Assembly: GCF_035989245.1 (NCBI RefSeq)
Contig: NZ_JAYMFF010000002.1
Coordinates: 372,001-436,000 of the forward strand
Source of the DNA: Adlercreutzia wanghongyangiae
Lineage (GTDB): Bacteria; Actinomycetota; Coriobacteriia; Coriobacteriales; Eggerthellaceae
Direction of reading: 5' to 3'
Length of the DNA: 64,000 bases
This document shows, in pieces, positions 15,297 through 25,000 of this stretch. Positions within the stretch are counted from its first letter, which is position 1, and every line of letters begins with the position of its first letter. Below the pieces are notes generated by a model. That model made no database searches. It worked only from the letters and a program-made list of their open reading frames with translations, and had not been told where the DNA came from. Made by a program: the position numbers and the translations under genes.

Positions 15297-16016
15297 ATGC
15301 GAGATGGGAGTGTCGTGGACAATTCGTTCATCCATAGGAAAAGAGTGCTGATCGTCGATGACGAGCCCGAGCTTCTAGAGCTCGTCTCGGGCATCTTGAT
15401 GGATGCCGGGTTCACCGAGGTGTTCACAGCAGGCAATGCGGCGGAGGCAGTCGCCCGATTCCGAGAGACGGCGCCGGAGCTGATCATCTTGGATGTTATG
15501 CTCCCCGACGGCGACGGATTCTCCCTCATGCGCCAGATGCGAAGCTCCTCGGAGGCGCCCGTGGTTTTTCTCACTGCGAAAGACGAGCCGATCGACAGGA
15601 TATCGGGGCTGGGACTGGGTGCTGACGACTACATCGTAAAGCCGTTCCTGCCACAGGAGCTGCTCTTGCGGCTTTATGCGGTGGCGCGAAGAACCTACCG
15701 GAGCGAGTCGGATCAGATAGTGCTCGACGGCTGCACCGTCGATTTCTCCAAAGGCGAGGTTCGCCGCGACGGCGAGACCATCGCGCTCACGGCGAAGGAA
15801 TTCGCCCTGCTCGAAGTCCTTGCAAGGAACCGCGGCAAGATAGTCACGGTAGACGCCATCTGCGAGGCGGTGTGGGGAGGGGACCCTTTCGGCTACGAAG
15901 GGCCGCTCAACGCGCACGTCCGGCGCGTCCGGGAGAAGATCGAGCGGGATCCGTCGCATCCGACGTCGCTTGTCACCATGAAGGGCCTCGGCTTCAAGCT
16001 GCGCGTAATCGAGTGA
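15297..16016 (+). CDS. OmpR-type response regulator
   Basis: This is a DNA-binding regulator switched on by phosphorylation from the next gene. The receiver domain (about 15-130) has the acidic pair in VLIVDDEP, phospho-acceptor Asp66 in LIILDVMLPDG, Thr in FLTAKDE and Lys in YIVKPF. A winged-helix domain follows (about 145-236, with LTAKEFALLEVLARNRGKIVT and HVRRVREKIE). The ATG at 15297 has a GGAG that is rather close; GTG 15315 after GGGAG is an equally good start. The divergent immunity transporter is its probable target, as in other lantibiotic-sensing systems. The kinase gene starts four bases after its stop. Confidence 0.9.
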   Translation: MRDGSVVDNSFIHRKRVLIVDDEPELLELVSGILMDAGFTEVFTAGNAAEAVARFRETAPELIILDVMLPDGDGFSLMRQMRSSSEAPVVFLTAKDEPIDRISGLGLGADDYIVKPFLPQELLLRLYAVARRTYRSESDQIVLDGCTVDFSKGEVRRDGETIALTAKEFALLEVLARNRGKIVTVDAICEAVWGGDPFGYEGPLNAHVRRVREKIERDPSHPTSLVTMKGLGFKLRVIE

Positions 16017-16020
16017 TGCC

Positions 16021-17400
16021 ATGAGATCGCTCCGCTCCTTCATCGCCAAGAACCTGGCCGCCTTCACCGCCTTCATTGTCTGCCTGTTCGCAGTCAATGC
16101 CATTCTGTTCGCCCTCGTGTTCTCCGACACCGTGTCGAACGGCTTCGGCGACTCCTCCCCGTCCTCGATGCTCGATAAAGCTGAAGCCGCATCCGATTCG
16201 TCGGGGATGCTCCCTGTGATGCAAGAGCGCCTGAGCGACCAGGAAATCTGGGCGATATACATCGCGGAAGGCGGGGATGTCGCGTGGAGCGTCGGTGCGC
16301 CCGCCAACGTGCCGGATCATTACTCCCTCCAAGATGTGGCCACCTTCTCCAAAGGCTATATCGCTGACTATCCGGTCTTTACGAGAAGCATGGGCGAGGG
16401 GCTGCTCGTTTTAGGCTATCCTCCCGACAGTTACGCCAAGATCGTCGGCAACTATTACCCCCTGCAGGCCGTGAGGATGCTGCCGGGATTCATCGCCGCG
16501 CTGGTTGCGCTCGACCTCCTCTGCCTGTTCGCGGCCTTCTGGTATTCCAAGAGGCGCATTGCCTCGAAGGTGCAACCGATTGCCGATGCCGTCGAGTCGC
16601 TGGGAAGGGGAAGCGCCGTCTCGCTTGACGCGAGCGGCGAGTTGGCCGACCTGGCAGAAAGCGCAAACCGCGCATCCGACCTCCTTCGCAGGCAAGAGGA
16701 AGCGAGGGCGAACTGGATCGCCGGAGTGTCCCACGACATACGCACGCCCCTCTCCCTCATAACGGTCTATGCCGATCAGATCGCCACGGATGATCGTGCC
16801 GACGAAGGGGTCGTTAAGAAGGCCGCTCGGATAGGAGCCCAAAGCTTGAGGATCGGCAACCTTGTGAACGACCTCAACCTGGTCTCACAGCTGGATTGCC
16901 AGAACCAGCCCATCCGCACGGAGAGCATCAGGCTCTCGCGCATCGTTCGCTCCTCGGTCGCCGAGGCGATGAACGCGATGAAAGACGATGCCCACACCAT
17001 CGATATGGAAGTGGAAGTTGAAGCGGAAGACGCCGTGATTGAGGGCGACGAAAGACTGCTGTGCCGGGCCTTTGCCAACATTTTGAACAACAGCATCGTC
17101 CACAACCCCGATGGATGCACGATTCGTGTCGCCGAGCGAAGATGCGGAGATTGGGTTCGTATCTCGTTCGAGGATGACGGAGTAGGCGCATCTGAAAACA
17201 AGATAAGGGAACTCAATGATGGACAGCATTATCCGAACAGGATGGATGGCAATGAGCTCGATCCTCGCCATGGGCTCGGGCTGCTGATAGTCTCCCGCGC
17301 CATGGAGGCTCACGGCGCGTCGATGGAGATCGCTTCGTCGAAGACCGGGGGTTTCGAAGTCCTCCTCACCTTTCCCTGCGGCACACCTTCGCTACGTTGA
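16021..17400 (+). CDS. Sensor histidine kinase of the lantibiotic-resistance system
   Basis: This is the membrane kinase for the adjacent regulator. The 459-residue protein has a membrane segment at about 12-35, an extracellular domain of about 125 residues, a second segment near 158-180 and then a cytoplasmic kinase. The phospho-acceptor is His238 in GVSHDIRTPLSLI. The N box ANILNNSIVHN, G1 box FEDDGVGAS and G2 box HGLGLLIV complete the ATPase domain. The outer domain is larger than that of BceS-type kinases, so direct peptide sensing is possible. It ends directly before an integrase remnant. Confidence 0.9.
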   Translation: MRSLRSFIAKNLAAFTAFIVCLFAVNAILFALVFSDTVSNGFGDSSPSSMLDKAEAASDSSGMLPVMQERLSDQEIWAIYIAEGGDVAWSVGAPANVPDHYSLQDVATFSKGYIADYPVFTRSMGEGLLVLGYPPDSYAKIVGNYYPLQAVRMLPGFIAALVALDLLCLFAAFWYSKRRIASKVQPIADAVESLGRGSAVSLDASGELADLAESANRASDLLRRQEEARANWIAGVSHDIRTPLSLITVYADQIATDDRADEGVVKKAARIGAQSLRIGNLVNDLNLVSQLDCQNQPIRTESIRLSRIVRSSVAEAMNAMKDDAHTIDMEVEVEAEDAVIEGDERLLCRAFANILNNSIVHNPDGCTIRVAERRCGDWVRISFEDDGVGASENKIRELNDGQHYPNRMDGNELDPRHGLGLLIVSRAMEAHGASMEIASSKTGGFEVLLTFPCGTPSLR

Positions 17401-17560
17401 ACCTCGCTAACGGCGAGAACATCAAGACCGCGGCGGTGCTGATGGCGCGCGAGCCCCGCCTACACGCTCGATCTCTACGCGGCCTGGGTGCCGAACACCG
17501 GCATAGGCATCGGAGCCCGGTACATGAACTTCCTCCGGGCTGCCGCTGAGCCACGGACGA
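17401..17560 (+). pseudogene. C-terminal remnant of a tyrosine recombinase (integrase)
   Basis: Two frames joined by a frameshift near 17452 read NLANGENIKTAAVLMAR and then SPAYTLDLYAAWVPNTGIG. Together they resemble the end of phage-type integrases, where GHxSPxxTLDxYxxx carries the catalytic tyrosine. Everything upstream is gone and the kinase gene abuts it. Its position 66 bases before tRNA-Gly fits integration at the tRNA. The call rests on a short motif. Confidence 0.5.
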
Positions 17561-17606
17561 TGCGGCTGCGGAATGTGTGTTTCTTCCCGAGAGCGAAAAG
17601 GTGCGC

Positions 17607-17612
17607 TATAAT
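17607..17612 (+). promoter_or_regulatory. -10 box of tRNA-Gly
   Basis: A consensus TATAAT lies 13 bases before the tRNA. No good -35 is visible, as the upstream DNA is integrase remnant. Confidence 0.55.
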
Positions 17613-17625
17613 TCTCTTCACGCAT

Positions 17626-17700
17626 GCGGGCGTCGCCAAGTGGTAAGGCCCAAGCTTCCCAAGCTTGTATTCGCGGGTTCGAGTCCCGTCGCCCGCTCCA
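17626..17700 (+). tRNA. tRNA-Gly (anticodon CCC)
   Basis: The 75-base cloverleaf is complete. GCGGGCG (17626-17632) pairs with CGCCCGC before T and an encoded CCA (17698-17700). The anticodon stem CAAGC/GCTTG encloses TTCCCAA, giving anticodon CCC. The T arm GCGGG-TTCGAGT-CCCGT is standard. It forms the right edge of the island-like block. Confidence 0.96.
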
Positions 17701-17710
17701 TGAATCTTCG

Positions 17711-17739
17711 CGACCCTGCCCTCCGGCAGGGTCGTTTTT
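17711..17739 (+). terminator. Rho-independent terminator after tRNA-Gly
   Basis: CGACCCTGCC (17711-17720) pairs perfectly with GGCAGGGTCG (17725-17734), followed by TTTTT. Confidence 0.9.
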
Positions 17740-17817
17740 GTTGGAGCTGGTGTTTCTGGTTGCGGAAGAGATGCCGCCAGGTCGCGTGCGGAAAAGCCCG
17801 AGCGAAACGAGCCCGCC

Positions 17818-18906
17818 ATGGAAGCCGCCTTTCGATACCTCAAGTGGAACGACATCGTCGTCGGACTTGTTGCGCACGACCTCTCGGTGCAGTTTGTCGA
17901 GCCGCGCTTCAACACCACGGTCGGCCTTTACACCCGCGGCCAAACAAGCTGGTCTCCCGAGCAGTTCCTTCAGTTCCTCTCTGAACGCATCATGAGTCCA
18001 AGCCGCCGCGACATCGAACGACTATTGTTCCGCTGCGGACTTTCGGAATACGACACGTTCAAAATTGCCGACGCGACTCACGCCATCAACCCGCGCGACG
18101 AGCTTTGGATGGCCCACAACACCGAGGACCGCATGGCCGATACGGCTACCGACGTCTTCGACGCTATCTTCCTCCAGCGCATTGATGCGGTGGGCGACAG
18201 CGTTGATACACCCGAGGGCGCCAACGTGAAGCGCTATGGGGCAAGCCGTGGCGCATACGGTATCGTGAAGCAGCGCATCAGCCCCCTTTCCACCGATGTT
18301 GAGTCGGAAGTGGCTGCCGCGCTTCTGGCCGAGGCGCTGGGCGTACCCTGCTGTCGTGCGTGGCGCTTCAGCGATAACGCGGCGTTCAGCGCCTTCGAGT
18401 ACGATTTCACATGCGAGTACTTGGTTCATATGCGTCGGCTGTTCGACGGCCCGCGCGGAGAAAACGAGCTGGAGAACTTGCTGGCTGTGCGCCCCCAGTA
18501 TGCCGACGATTTCTACCGCATGATCGCCTTCGATTTCATCATGCGCCAAGATGACCGGCATCTTTCGAATATCGCCGTGCTTGTAACCGAGCAAGGCGAG
18601 TCGTTCTACCCGCTCTACGATAACGGCCGCAGCCTGTTCTACGAGGACACTGAGGAATTCGCGCGGAAGGCCGCCACCGACCCGCGCGCCTTCGCCACAA
18701 CGTTTGGCTATGCGGGCACCTATTGGGACCACGCCTGCGACATCGCCGCCAAGGGCGTGCGCTTCGGCGACCTTATGAACCTCAATCTGGACGAGGCCGC
18801 CGTTCGTTCCCTCCTCGTTGAGGCCGGGTTCACCGACTACCGCTTGGAAGCTGCTACCGAGTGGGTGGCAAATGCGTTGGCGTTGCTGCAAGGGCTGGAC
18901 AGCTGA
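17818..18906 (+). CDS. HipA/CtkA-like serine/threonine kinase-fold protein
   Basis: The 362-residue protein resembles the C-terminal kinase part of HipA and the stand-alone CtkA-type kinases. The catalytic loop is MRQDDRHLSNIAVL (Asp246, Asn251), and the metal-binding YDNGRSLF (Asp268) replaces DFG, as in HipA. KRYGASRGAYGIVKQ near 143 would be the nucleotide loop, and TDVESEVAAALLAEALGVPC the following helix. The first 110 residues are not recognised. No HipB-type HTH partner gene is next to it, so it is not a plain hipBA pair. ATG 17818 lacks a clear ribosome-binding site. The substrate is unknown. Confidence 0.75.
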   Translation: MEAAFRYLKWNDIVVGLVAHDLSVQFVEPRFNTTVGLYTRGQTSWSPEQFLQFLSERIMSPSRRDIERLLFRCGLSEYDTFKIADATHAINPRDELWMAHNTEDRMADTATDVFDAIFLQRIDAVGDSVDTPEGANVKRYGASRGAYGIVKQRISPLSTDVESEVAAALLAEALGVPCCRAWRFSDNAAFSAFEYDFTCEYLVHMRRLFDGPRGENELENLLAVRPQYADDFYRMIAFDFIMRQDDRHLSNIAVLVTEQGESFYPLYDNGRSLFYEDTEEFARKAATDPRAFATTFGYAGTYWDHACDIAAKGVRFGDLMNLNLDEAAVRSLLVEAGFTDYRLEAATEWVANALALLQGLDS

Positions 18907-18939
18907 TCGGTCGAAGCGGCAGCGTGCTGCGGGAGGACG

Positions 18940-19284
18940 CTACTTCCAGAGGCGCTGGGCGGTAGGGTCGTCCAGCAGGCAGAGCTCCAGCAGCATTTCC
19001 AAGTCTTCGGTGTGGTCAGCGGCTGGGTCGTCGTACTTCAGCGCTTTCGCGGTGCCGGTCTCGAAAGCCTCCTCGCCGTGCTGTTTCCACAGCTCTTGCA
19101 GGCGTTTGTTGGGGCACAGCCCGTCGGCTAGCTGGAAGCGCAGGCGGTTGAACTTTGCAGGAATGTCGGTTGCGGTCATGAGGAAGGTCTCGTCCGTCAC
19201 CGTGCAGCGGAAGTACAGCACGCCCATCTCGGGCCGTCGCTCGCGGTAGGCTTCCTTCATCTGCTTGCGGCTGTCGGTGGTCAT
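18940..19284 (-). CDS. Small GIY-YIG-like nuclease family protein (degenerate)
   Basis: The 114-residue protein follows the layout of a short family often annotated as GIY-YIG: RKQMKEAYRERRPEMGVLYFRCTV at the start, NRLRFQLADGLCPNKRLQELWKQHGEEAF in the middle, and an acidic LEMLLELCLLDD end. The catalytic tyrosine and glycine motifs are weak or altered, so nuclease activity is doubtful. ATG 19284 has a good AAAGGAG upstream. It converges with the HipA-like gene and is divergent from the aminotransferase. Confidence 0.55.
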   Translation of the reverse strand: MTTDSRKQMKEAYRERRPEMGVLYFRCTVTDETFLMTATDIPAKFNRLRFQLADGLCPNKRLQELWKQHGEEAFETGTAKALKYDDPAADHTEDLEMLLELCLLDDPTAQRLWK

Positions 19285-19490
19285 GGCGGGTTCTCCTTTC
19301 TGGTCGGCTCCTAGCTTACACGACCGTGTTCGCCCTGGTGGGCCACAACTAATTTTCACAATCGCAGCCAACTGTCCAGATTCATGCCCCATCCCGCCCC
19401 TATCTTCGGTGCGTTTGCAAAAAACTGGTACCAAGGAGTTTGCGTTAGTGGAACAATGGTTCCGAGAGTTCCCAGCGAGCGGAGGCAACC

Positions 19491-20699
19491 ATGACCACGA
19501 CCGACACCACCGAGTACCCCATCAGCGAGCTTTTGTCCGACGGCATCACCAATACGCCGCCGTCGTTCGTGCGCGCCATTCTGAAGGCGGCCTCCGATCC
19601 CGATGTCACCTCCTTCGCCGGCGGCCTGCCGAATCCCATCTCGTTCCCCCAGGAGAAGCTGCTGGAATCCATGCAGCGCGTGGTGGCCGAGCGCGGCCCC
19701 GAGGCCTTCCAGTACTCCGCCACGGCGGGCATCCCCGAGCTGCGCGGCTGGATCGCCGAGCGCTACAACCACCGCTTCGGCACCGACTATACCGCCGACG
19801 ACGTGCTCATCACCACCGGCTCGCAGCAGGTGCTCGACCTTCTGGGCAAGGTGCTGCTCGACAAGGGCGACGGCGTTATCGTGGAGAAGCCCACGTACCT
19901 GGCCGCCATCCAGGCCTTCGCGTTGAACCAACCGGTCTTCCGCGAGGTGGAGCTGACTGACGAGGGCCTGAACATCGACGAGCTGAATGAGGCGCTGGAT
20001 GCCGGCGCGAAGATGATCTACCTCATCCCCAACTTCCAGAACCCCACGGGCCTCACTTATACCGCGGCCAACCGTGAGCGTGTGCGCGAGGCGCTGACCG
20101 GCCGCAACATCGTGGTGGTGGAGGACGACCCCTATGGCGAGCTGCGCTTCGAGGGCGAGTCGCTGCCCTACATCGGCGGCACGGCGCTGCCCCATGGCGT
20201 GGTGATGGGCTCTTTCTCGAAGACGGTCACGCCGGGCTTCCGCATGGGATACCTGCTCACGAAGGACCACGAGCTTCTGCGCAACCTGAACACCGCCAAG
20301 GAGGCCGCCGACCTGCATACCAACGTGTTCTCGCAGTTCGTGGTGTACGACTACCTCACCCACAACGACCTGGACGAGCATCTGGTGAAGATCCGCGACC
20401 TGTACCGCTCGCAGGCCCAGGCCATGACCGACGCCATGGCCGAGTTCTTCCCGGCCGAGGTGTCGTTCACCAAGCCTGAGGGCGGTATGTTCCTGTGGGC
20501 GACGCTGCCCGAGGGCGTGAACACCATGGACCTGTTCCCGAAGGCGCTGGAGCGCAATGTGGCCTTCGTGCCCGGTGAGCCCTTCTACGCCCAGCCCGGC
20601 GCGTATTCCACCATGCGCCTGAACTTCACCAACGCCGACGCCGAGACCATCCGCGACGGCATCCAGCGCTTGGGTGAGGTTATCGCCGCCGCGCTGTAG
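19491..20699 (+). CDS. PLP-dependent class I/II aminotransferase (2-aminoadipate/aromatic type)
   Basis: The enzyme transfers amino groups between amino acids and 2-oxo acids. The 402-residue protein has the family blocks in order: FAGGLPNPISFP near 40, QYSATAGIPELRGWIAERY near 75, LITTGSQQVLDLLGKV near 105, YLIPNFQNPTG near 180, EDDPYGELRF near 213, and the PLP lysine Lys244 in GSFSKTVTPGFRMGYL. The final MRLNFTNA contains the substrate-binding arginine. This set is typical of the LysN/2-aminoadipate or aromatic aminotransferase group (MocR-like catalytic domain without the HTH). GGAGG precedes the ATG. Confidence 0.9.
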   Translation: MTTTDTTEYPISELLSDGITNTPPSFVRAILKAASDPDVTSFAGGLPNPISFPQEKLLESMQRVVAERGPEAFQYSATAGIPELRGWIAERYNHRFGTDYTADDVLITTGSQQVLDLLGKVLLDKGDGVIVEKPTYLAAIQAFALNQPVFREVELTDEGLNIDELNEALDAGAKMIYLIPNFQNPTGLTYTAANRERVREALTGRNIVVVEDDPYGELRFEGESLPYIGGTALPHGVVMGSFSKTVTPGFRMGYLLTKDHELLRNLNTAKEAADLHTNVFSQFVVYDYLTHNDLDEHLVKIRDLYRSQAQAMTDAMAEFFPAEVSFTKPEGGMFLWATLPEGVNTMDLFPKALERNVAFVPGEPFYAQPGAYSTMRLNFTNADAETIRDGIQRLGEVIAAAL

Positions 20700-20732
20700 A
20701 ACGGACGCCACGTCTTGTAGTTTGCATTTCAG

Positions 20733-20760
20733 CGGGCCGCTTCGTGCGGCCCGTTTCTGT
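20733..20760 (+). terminator. Terminator after the aminotransferase
   Basis: CGGGCCGC pairs with GCGGCCCG around TTCGT, followed by TTTCTGTTTC. Confidence 0.8.
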
Positions 20761-20899
20761 TTCGGGGCCGCTCCCACGGCCATGGCGTTGCTCCATCGGC
20801 CCGCTGCTTACGACATTTGCAGCACACCTATCGATTGACAAGGGGTATCAGCCCGTTACGGTGTAAAATGGGCCCGTCGCAAAAGAGAAAGCAGGAACC

Positions 20900-21838
20900 A
20901 TGCGCACTCTCGGAGAAGCCGCTTCTCGTGTTTCTCGTGAAACGGGCCCTTTTGAAGAACACTCGCTCCTCGCCCCGGCCGCTTCGGCCGCGCGGCCATC
21001 AGAAGCCCCCTCTCTCACTCGTCGAGCCTTTATCGCCGCCGCGGCCTGCGTAGCTGCCGGCGCGCTTGCGGGTTGCGGCGGCCCTGCCGAGGACGCTGCG
21101 ACTCCCGTTGCGCAAGACGACCCGTGTCCCTACAACTGGAACGACCTCATTTGGGACGGCGGCCGTCCCGTGTACCGCGTGAACGACCAGATTCTTTCCA
21201 AGTGGGGCGTGGATGTATCCGAGCACCAGCTGGAAGTGGAGTGGGGCCCGGTGGCCGAGGCCGGTGCCACGTTCGCCTTCGTGCGCATTGGCAACCGCGG
21301 CGCTACCAAGGGTACGCTGGATGTTGACGACTACTTCATGCAGAACGTCACGGGCGCGCATAAGGTGGGCATTCCCGTGCATGCGTACTTTTTCTCGCAG
21401 TCCGTCACCGAGGAGGAGGCGCGCGAGGAGGCGGCGTTCGCCCTGGCCCAGGTGCACAAAGCCGAAGCTGAGGGCGTGTCGTTCGGCATCATCGCCTACG
21501 ATCACGAGGAAGTGGAGCTGGATGGCGCCCGCGCCAACAATCTCGACTCCGACCAGTTCGCTGCAAACGCCCGCGCATTCTGCGAGGTTGTTCAGCAGAG
21601 TGGCTACGAGGCCATGATCTACGGCAACCAGCGCGACTTGCTGCGCCTCACTCCGGCCGAGCGCAAGGACTATCCTCTGTGGTTGGCCGAGTACGGCATC
21701 GACGAGCCCACTGCTGGGTTCAACTTCGCTATTTGGCAGTACACCAACCAGGGCACCGTGCCCGGCATTCCCACCAACGCCGATCTCAACATCTGGTTCG
21801 AAGCCACTCAGCCCGAGCAGGACGTCTCGGCCAGCTAG
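20900..21838 (+). CDS. Tat/lipoprotein-exported GH25 muramidase-like protein
   Basis: This is a cell-wall glycosidase of the GH25 lysozyme family. The 312-residue protein starts with a polar 40-residue leader, then the twin-arginine motif LTRRAFIAAA, a hydrophobic stretch and the lipobox LAGC, so it is probably exported by Tat and lipid-anchored. The GH25 domain starts at WGVDVSEHQ (Asp105). GATFAFVRIGNRG, GIPVHAYFFSQSVTEEEAREEA, IIAYDHEEVE and FAIWQYTNQGTVPGI follow, all expected blocks. It could remodel peptidoglycan or attack neighbours. A -35-like TTGACA at 20835 is too far from the TAAAAT at 20864 to be a sure promoter. Confidence 0.87.
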   Translation: MRTLGEAASRVSRETGPFEEHSLLAPAASAARPSEAPSLTRRAFIAAAACVAAGALAGCGGPAEDAATPVAQDDPCPYNWNDLIWDGGRPVYRVNDQILSKWGVDVSEHQLEVEWGPVAEAGATFAFVRIGNRGATKGTLDVDDYFMQNVTGAHKVGIPVHAYFFSQSVTEEEAREEAAFALAQVHKAEAEGVSFGIIAYDHEEVELDGARANNLDSDQFAANARAFCEVVQQSGYEAMIYGNQRDLLRLTPAERKDYPLWLAEYGIDEPTAGFNFAIWQYTNQGTVPGIPTNADLNIWFEATQPEQDVSAS

Positions 21839-21872
21839 CGTCGCGACTCCTAGGCCCGGCGGACCTGATTTC

Positions 21873-22033
21873 GGGTACCAAACTTCAGGTTTCTGCCGGT
21901 GCGTGTCGGGGGAGTCGGCAAGAATGAGTGGTTTGGTACCCGTGCGGTTTCTGGCGACCTGGGGTTTCACGGAAACTGCGGTACCAAACCCCCGAATTCT
22001 GCCGATAGTCGGGTACCAAACCTGCGCATTTTG
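21873..22033 (+). repeat. GGTACCAAAC repeat cluster, copy A (after the adhesin gene)
   Basis: Four units of GGTACCAAAC followed by a degenerate TTCTGCCG-type end stand in the order forward, reverse, forward, forward. The first 71 bases (21873-21943) are identical to 27943-28013 and the rest is similar. No gene is seen in it. It and copy B bracket the adhesin gene as direct repeats 6,070 bp apart. Confidence 0.85.
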
Positions 22034-22078
22034 ACGTCCTGCCGGGCCGAAGTGCCGAGGGCGCTCGGGTTGGCGCCC

Positions 22079-25000
22079 CTACGCTCGGCGGCGATGGAGG
22101 CGCAGGGCGAGCCATGCGCAGGCCGCGCCCAGGACCGTCAGGGCAACAAGGGCCACCAGGGCCTGATCGCCCGTTTTGGGCAGTAGGGTGTACCAGCCGC
22201 GGCCGCGGCCGCGGCCGTCGTCGGTGCCATCGGCATCTGAATCTCCTGAATGCGGACCATCCGGATCGTTTGGGTCATCGGGATTACTCGGGCCGTCGGG
22301 TTGTTCGGGCTTCACGGGATCGATCGGATCGTCGGGCCCGTCGGGATCGTCCGGATCGTCGGGGTCATCGGGACCTTCGGGGTCGTTGGCGTCTCCCATT
22401 CCCAGCACGACGACAATCTGGTGATTTCCCTGGATGTTTTCAAGCAAGAGGCCGTCCTCGCCTATCAAGTCGGGTCGCTCCACGCCGTCGACGATCACCT
22501 TCGCCACATGAAAGCCCTCGCCTACGGTCCAGTGTACTTCGCGGTCGGCACCCGCCGCCACCGATCCTGTGCCCGATACAGTGCCCGGGCCGCCTTCAAT
22601 GCTTACACTCACCTGGTACCACTGGTCCACTGCTTCGTCGCGACTGAACTCGACATGGACGGTGTGGTCGCCTTCGATGTTGGAGAAGTCCACTCCACCG
22701 GCGTCAATCAGGTCGGGGCGCTCCTCGCCATCGACCACCACACGCACCACATGTTGTCCCGCCTCGGGCGACCAGGTTACCCAGTGATCGGCGCCGGGCC
22801 GCACGAGTGCCGAATCGCCCGCCGTACCACTGCCCTCGTAAGTTACGTCCACGCGCCACAGGTCAAGTTCCACTTCCACCTCGACACGGTGGTTCGCCTG
22901 CACGGCAGAAAATCCCCAGTTATCCAGTTGGAGCGATTGGTCCACTCCGTCAACGGTTACCCGCTTCACGCGCCAGCCATCGGCGGGAGCCCATTCCACT
23001 TCGCAGTCGGTGCCGGGGCTCACCGTGGCCGAACCCGTAATGGTGCCCGGGCCGCCCACAATGGCAGTCGCCACCGTGAACCGCAGATCGTTCGGGTCGG
23101 GGAACACTACATGCACGGTGTGGTCGGCCGCTAGCTCGTGGAACGAAAGACCGCCGGCGTCGATCAGGTCGGGGCGGTCCACGCCGTCCACGGTCACTGA
23201 TAAGGGAGCCACACCGCCCATGCCGGCCCAGGTCACTCGATGATCGGCTCCCGCTTCCAGGGTGGCCGACGGACCCGCGCTGCCAGCGCCTTCGCTCGTT
23301 ACCTCAATGTGGAAGAACAAAGGGCTCGGAGGTCGCTCGCCGGCATGCACCATCACCACGACGGAGTGGTCGGCGTTAATGGCGTCGAAGGCCACCGACG
23401 AGGCGTTCAGCAGGTCGTCGCGAATCACCCCGTCGACGGTAACCGACGACACGTAATGCCCGGCGGGCACCGTCCAAGTGACGGTGCGGCTCTCTCCCTC
23501 GGCGATGCCGTTTTCCGTCGGTGTGATGGAGCATCCGTCGGTCGCACCCGCCAATTGGGTGCGCACGGTGTAGCTTACGTCCTCGCCTTCACGGGCGATG
23601 CGCACCACCACCCTGTGGTTGTCTTGAACGTTCTCGAACAACAACGACGAAGCATTGATCAGATCGGGGCGCTCATCACCGTCAACCGTGACCGACACCA
23701 CGTGCCAGCCCTCTTCGATGGACCATTGCACCTCGTGGCCGCTGCCCAGCGGGGCGCGGCCCGACCCTGAGGTCTCGCCCGGACCACCCTCCAGCGCGAT
23801 GGAAACGTCGCGCCACTGGTCGTCCTCGGGCGGGTCTTGGCTGAAGCGCACGTGCACCTGGTGGTTGCCGCGAATATCGGTAAGAACGATCTGCCCGGCG
23901 TCTATCAGGTCGGGACGCGCCACGCCGTCCACTAGCACCTCCAGCACCTCGTGTCCGTCGTCGGGCTCCCAGGTAACGGGGTGCGTGGCACCTCCAGCCA
24001 CAATGGCCGAGGCACCCGCCACGCCGTTGCCAGTGTACGACACGTCTACGCGCCAGAAATCTTCCACGAGCTCGACCACAACATCGTGATCGGCGTTAAG
24101 GGAGGTGAAATCCAGCGAACCGACGCCCGTGTCGGCCAAGTCTTCGCGCTCGGCGCCGTCCACGGTCACACTCTTCACACGCCAGCCTGCTGCAGGGATC
24201 CACGCCACCGATGCGTCGGAACCAGCTGCGTACACGCCGGCTCCGGTGATAGAGCCGGGGCCTCCGGTGATGCGCGCTGTGACAATGAAGGTCTCGTCGG
24301 CGCTTTCGGGGAACACGACGTGCACTGTGTGGTGCGCCCCGATGGCCGCGAAGGCCAAACTGCCCGCATCCAGCAGATCGGGTCGTTCAACCCCGTCCAC
24401 CTTAACGGAAAGGGGAAGGACCCCGCCAGCGCCGCTCCAGGTGACCGTATGACTGCCCCCGGCGCGTACGTTGGCCGAGGGACCGGCGGTGCCCGCGCCC
24501 TCGAAGGTAACCGCTACCAGATAGAACGGATCCACATCGGGCCCTTGCTCGCTGACTACGACGACCACGGTATGGTCATCGCTCAAGTTCTCGAAGGTGA
24601 GCGATCCGGCGTTCAACAGGTCGTCGCGCACCACCCCGTCTACGGTCACCGAGCTGACGGTATGGCCCGGCGGCATCGTCCACGTTACGGTGCGATCCTC
24701 TCCGTGGTGGATGCCCTCCTCGCTGGGAGTGATGAAGCCGCCCGGTGCTCCGATTAGGGCCGTTTCGATGGACACGGCCCGCTCGGCCAGAATCACCTGC
24801 ACCAGGCAGTTCGTAGTGATATTGCTGAGGGCCACCGATGCCGTGGCCGGATCGAGCTTGGTGCGCTCGGTGCCGCGCATCACGATAATGGACTGAATCT
24901 CGTAACCGGACCCCGCGCTCCAGTTCACCGATGCGTTGCCGCCGGGTGCCACGGTAACCGACGGGCTGATGGTGCCGCGGCCGCCGATCAGCTCGGTGCG

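Noticed and set aside
20835..20869. TTGACA/TAAAAT as promoter of the muramidase gene
   Set aside because: The spacing of 23 bases is too long for a sigma-70 promoter.
22114..23770. Long plus-strand open frames opposite the adhesin repeats
   Set aside because: They mirror the repeat periodicity of the adhesin, have biased His/Arg/Pro composition and no start signals; the minus-strand protein has clear domains.
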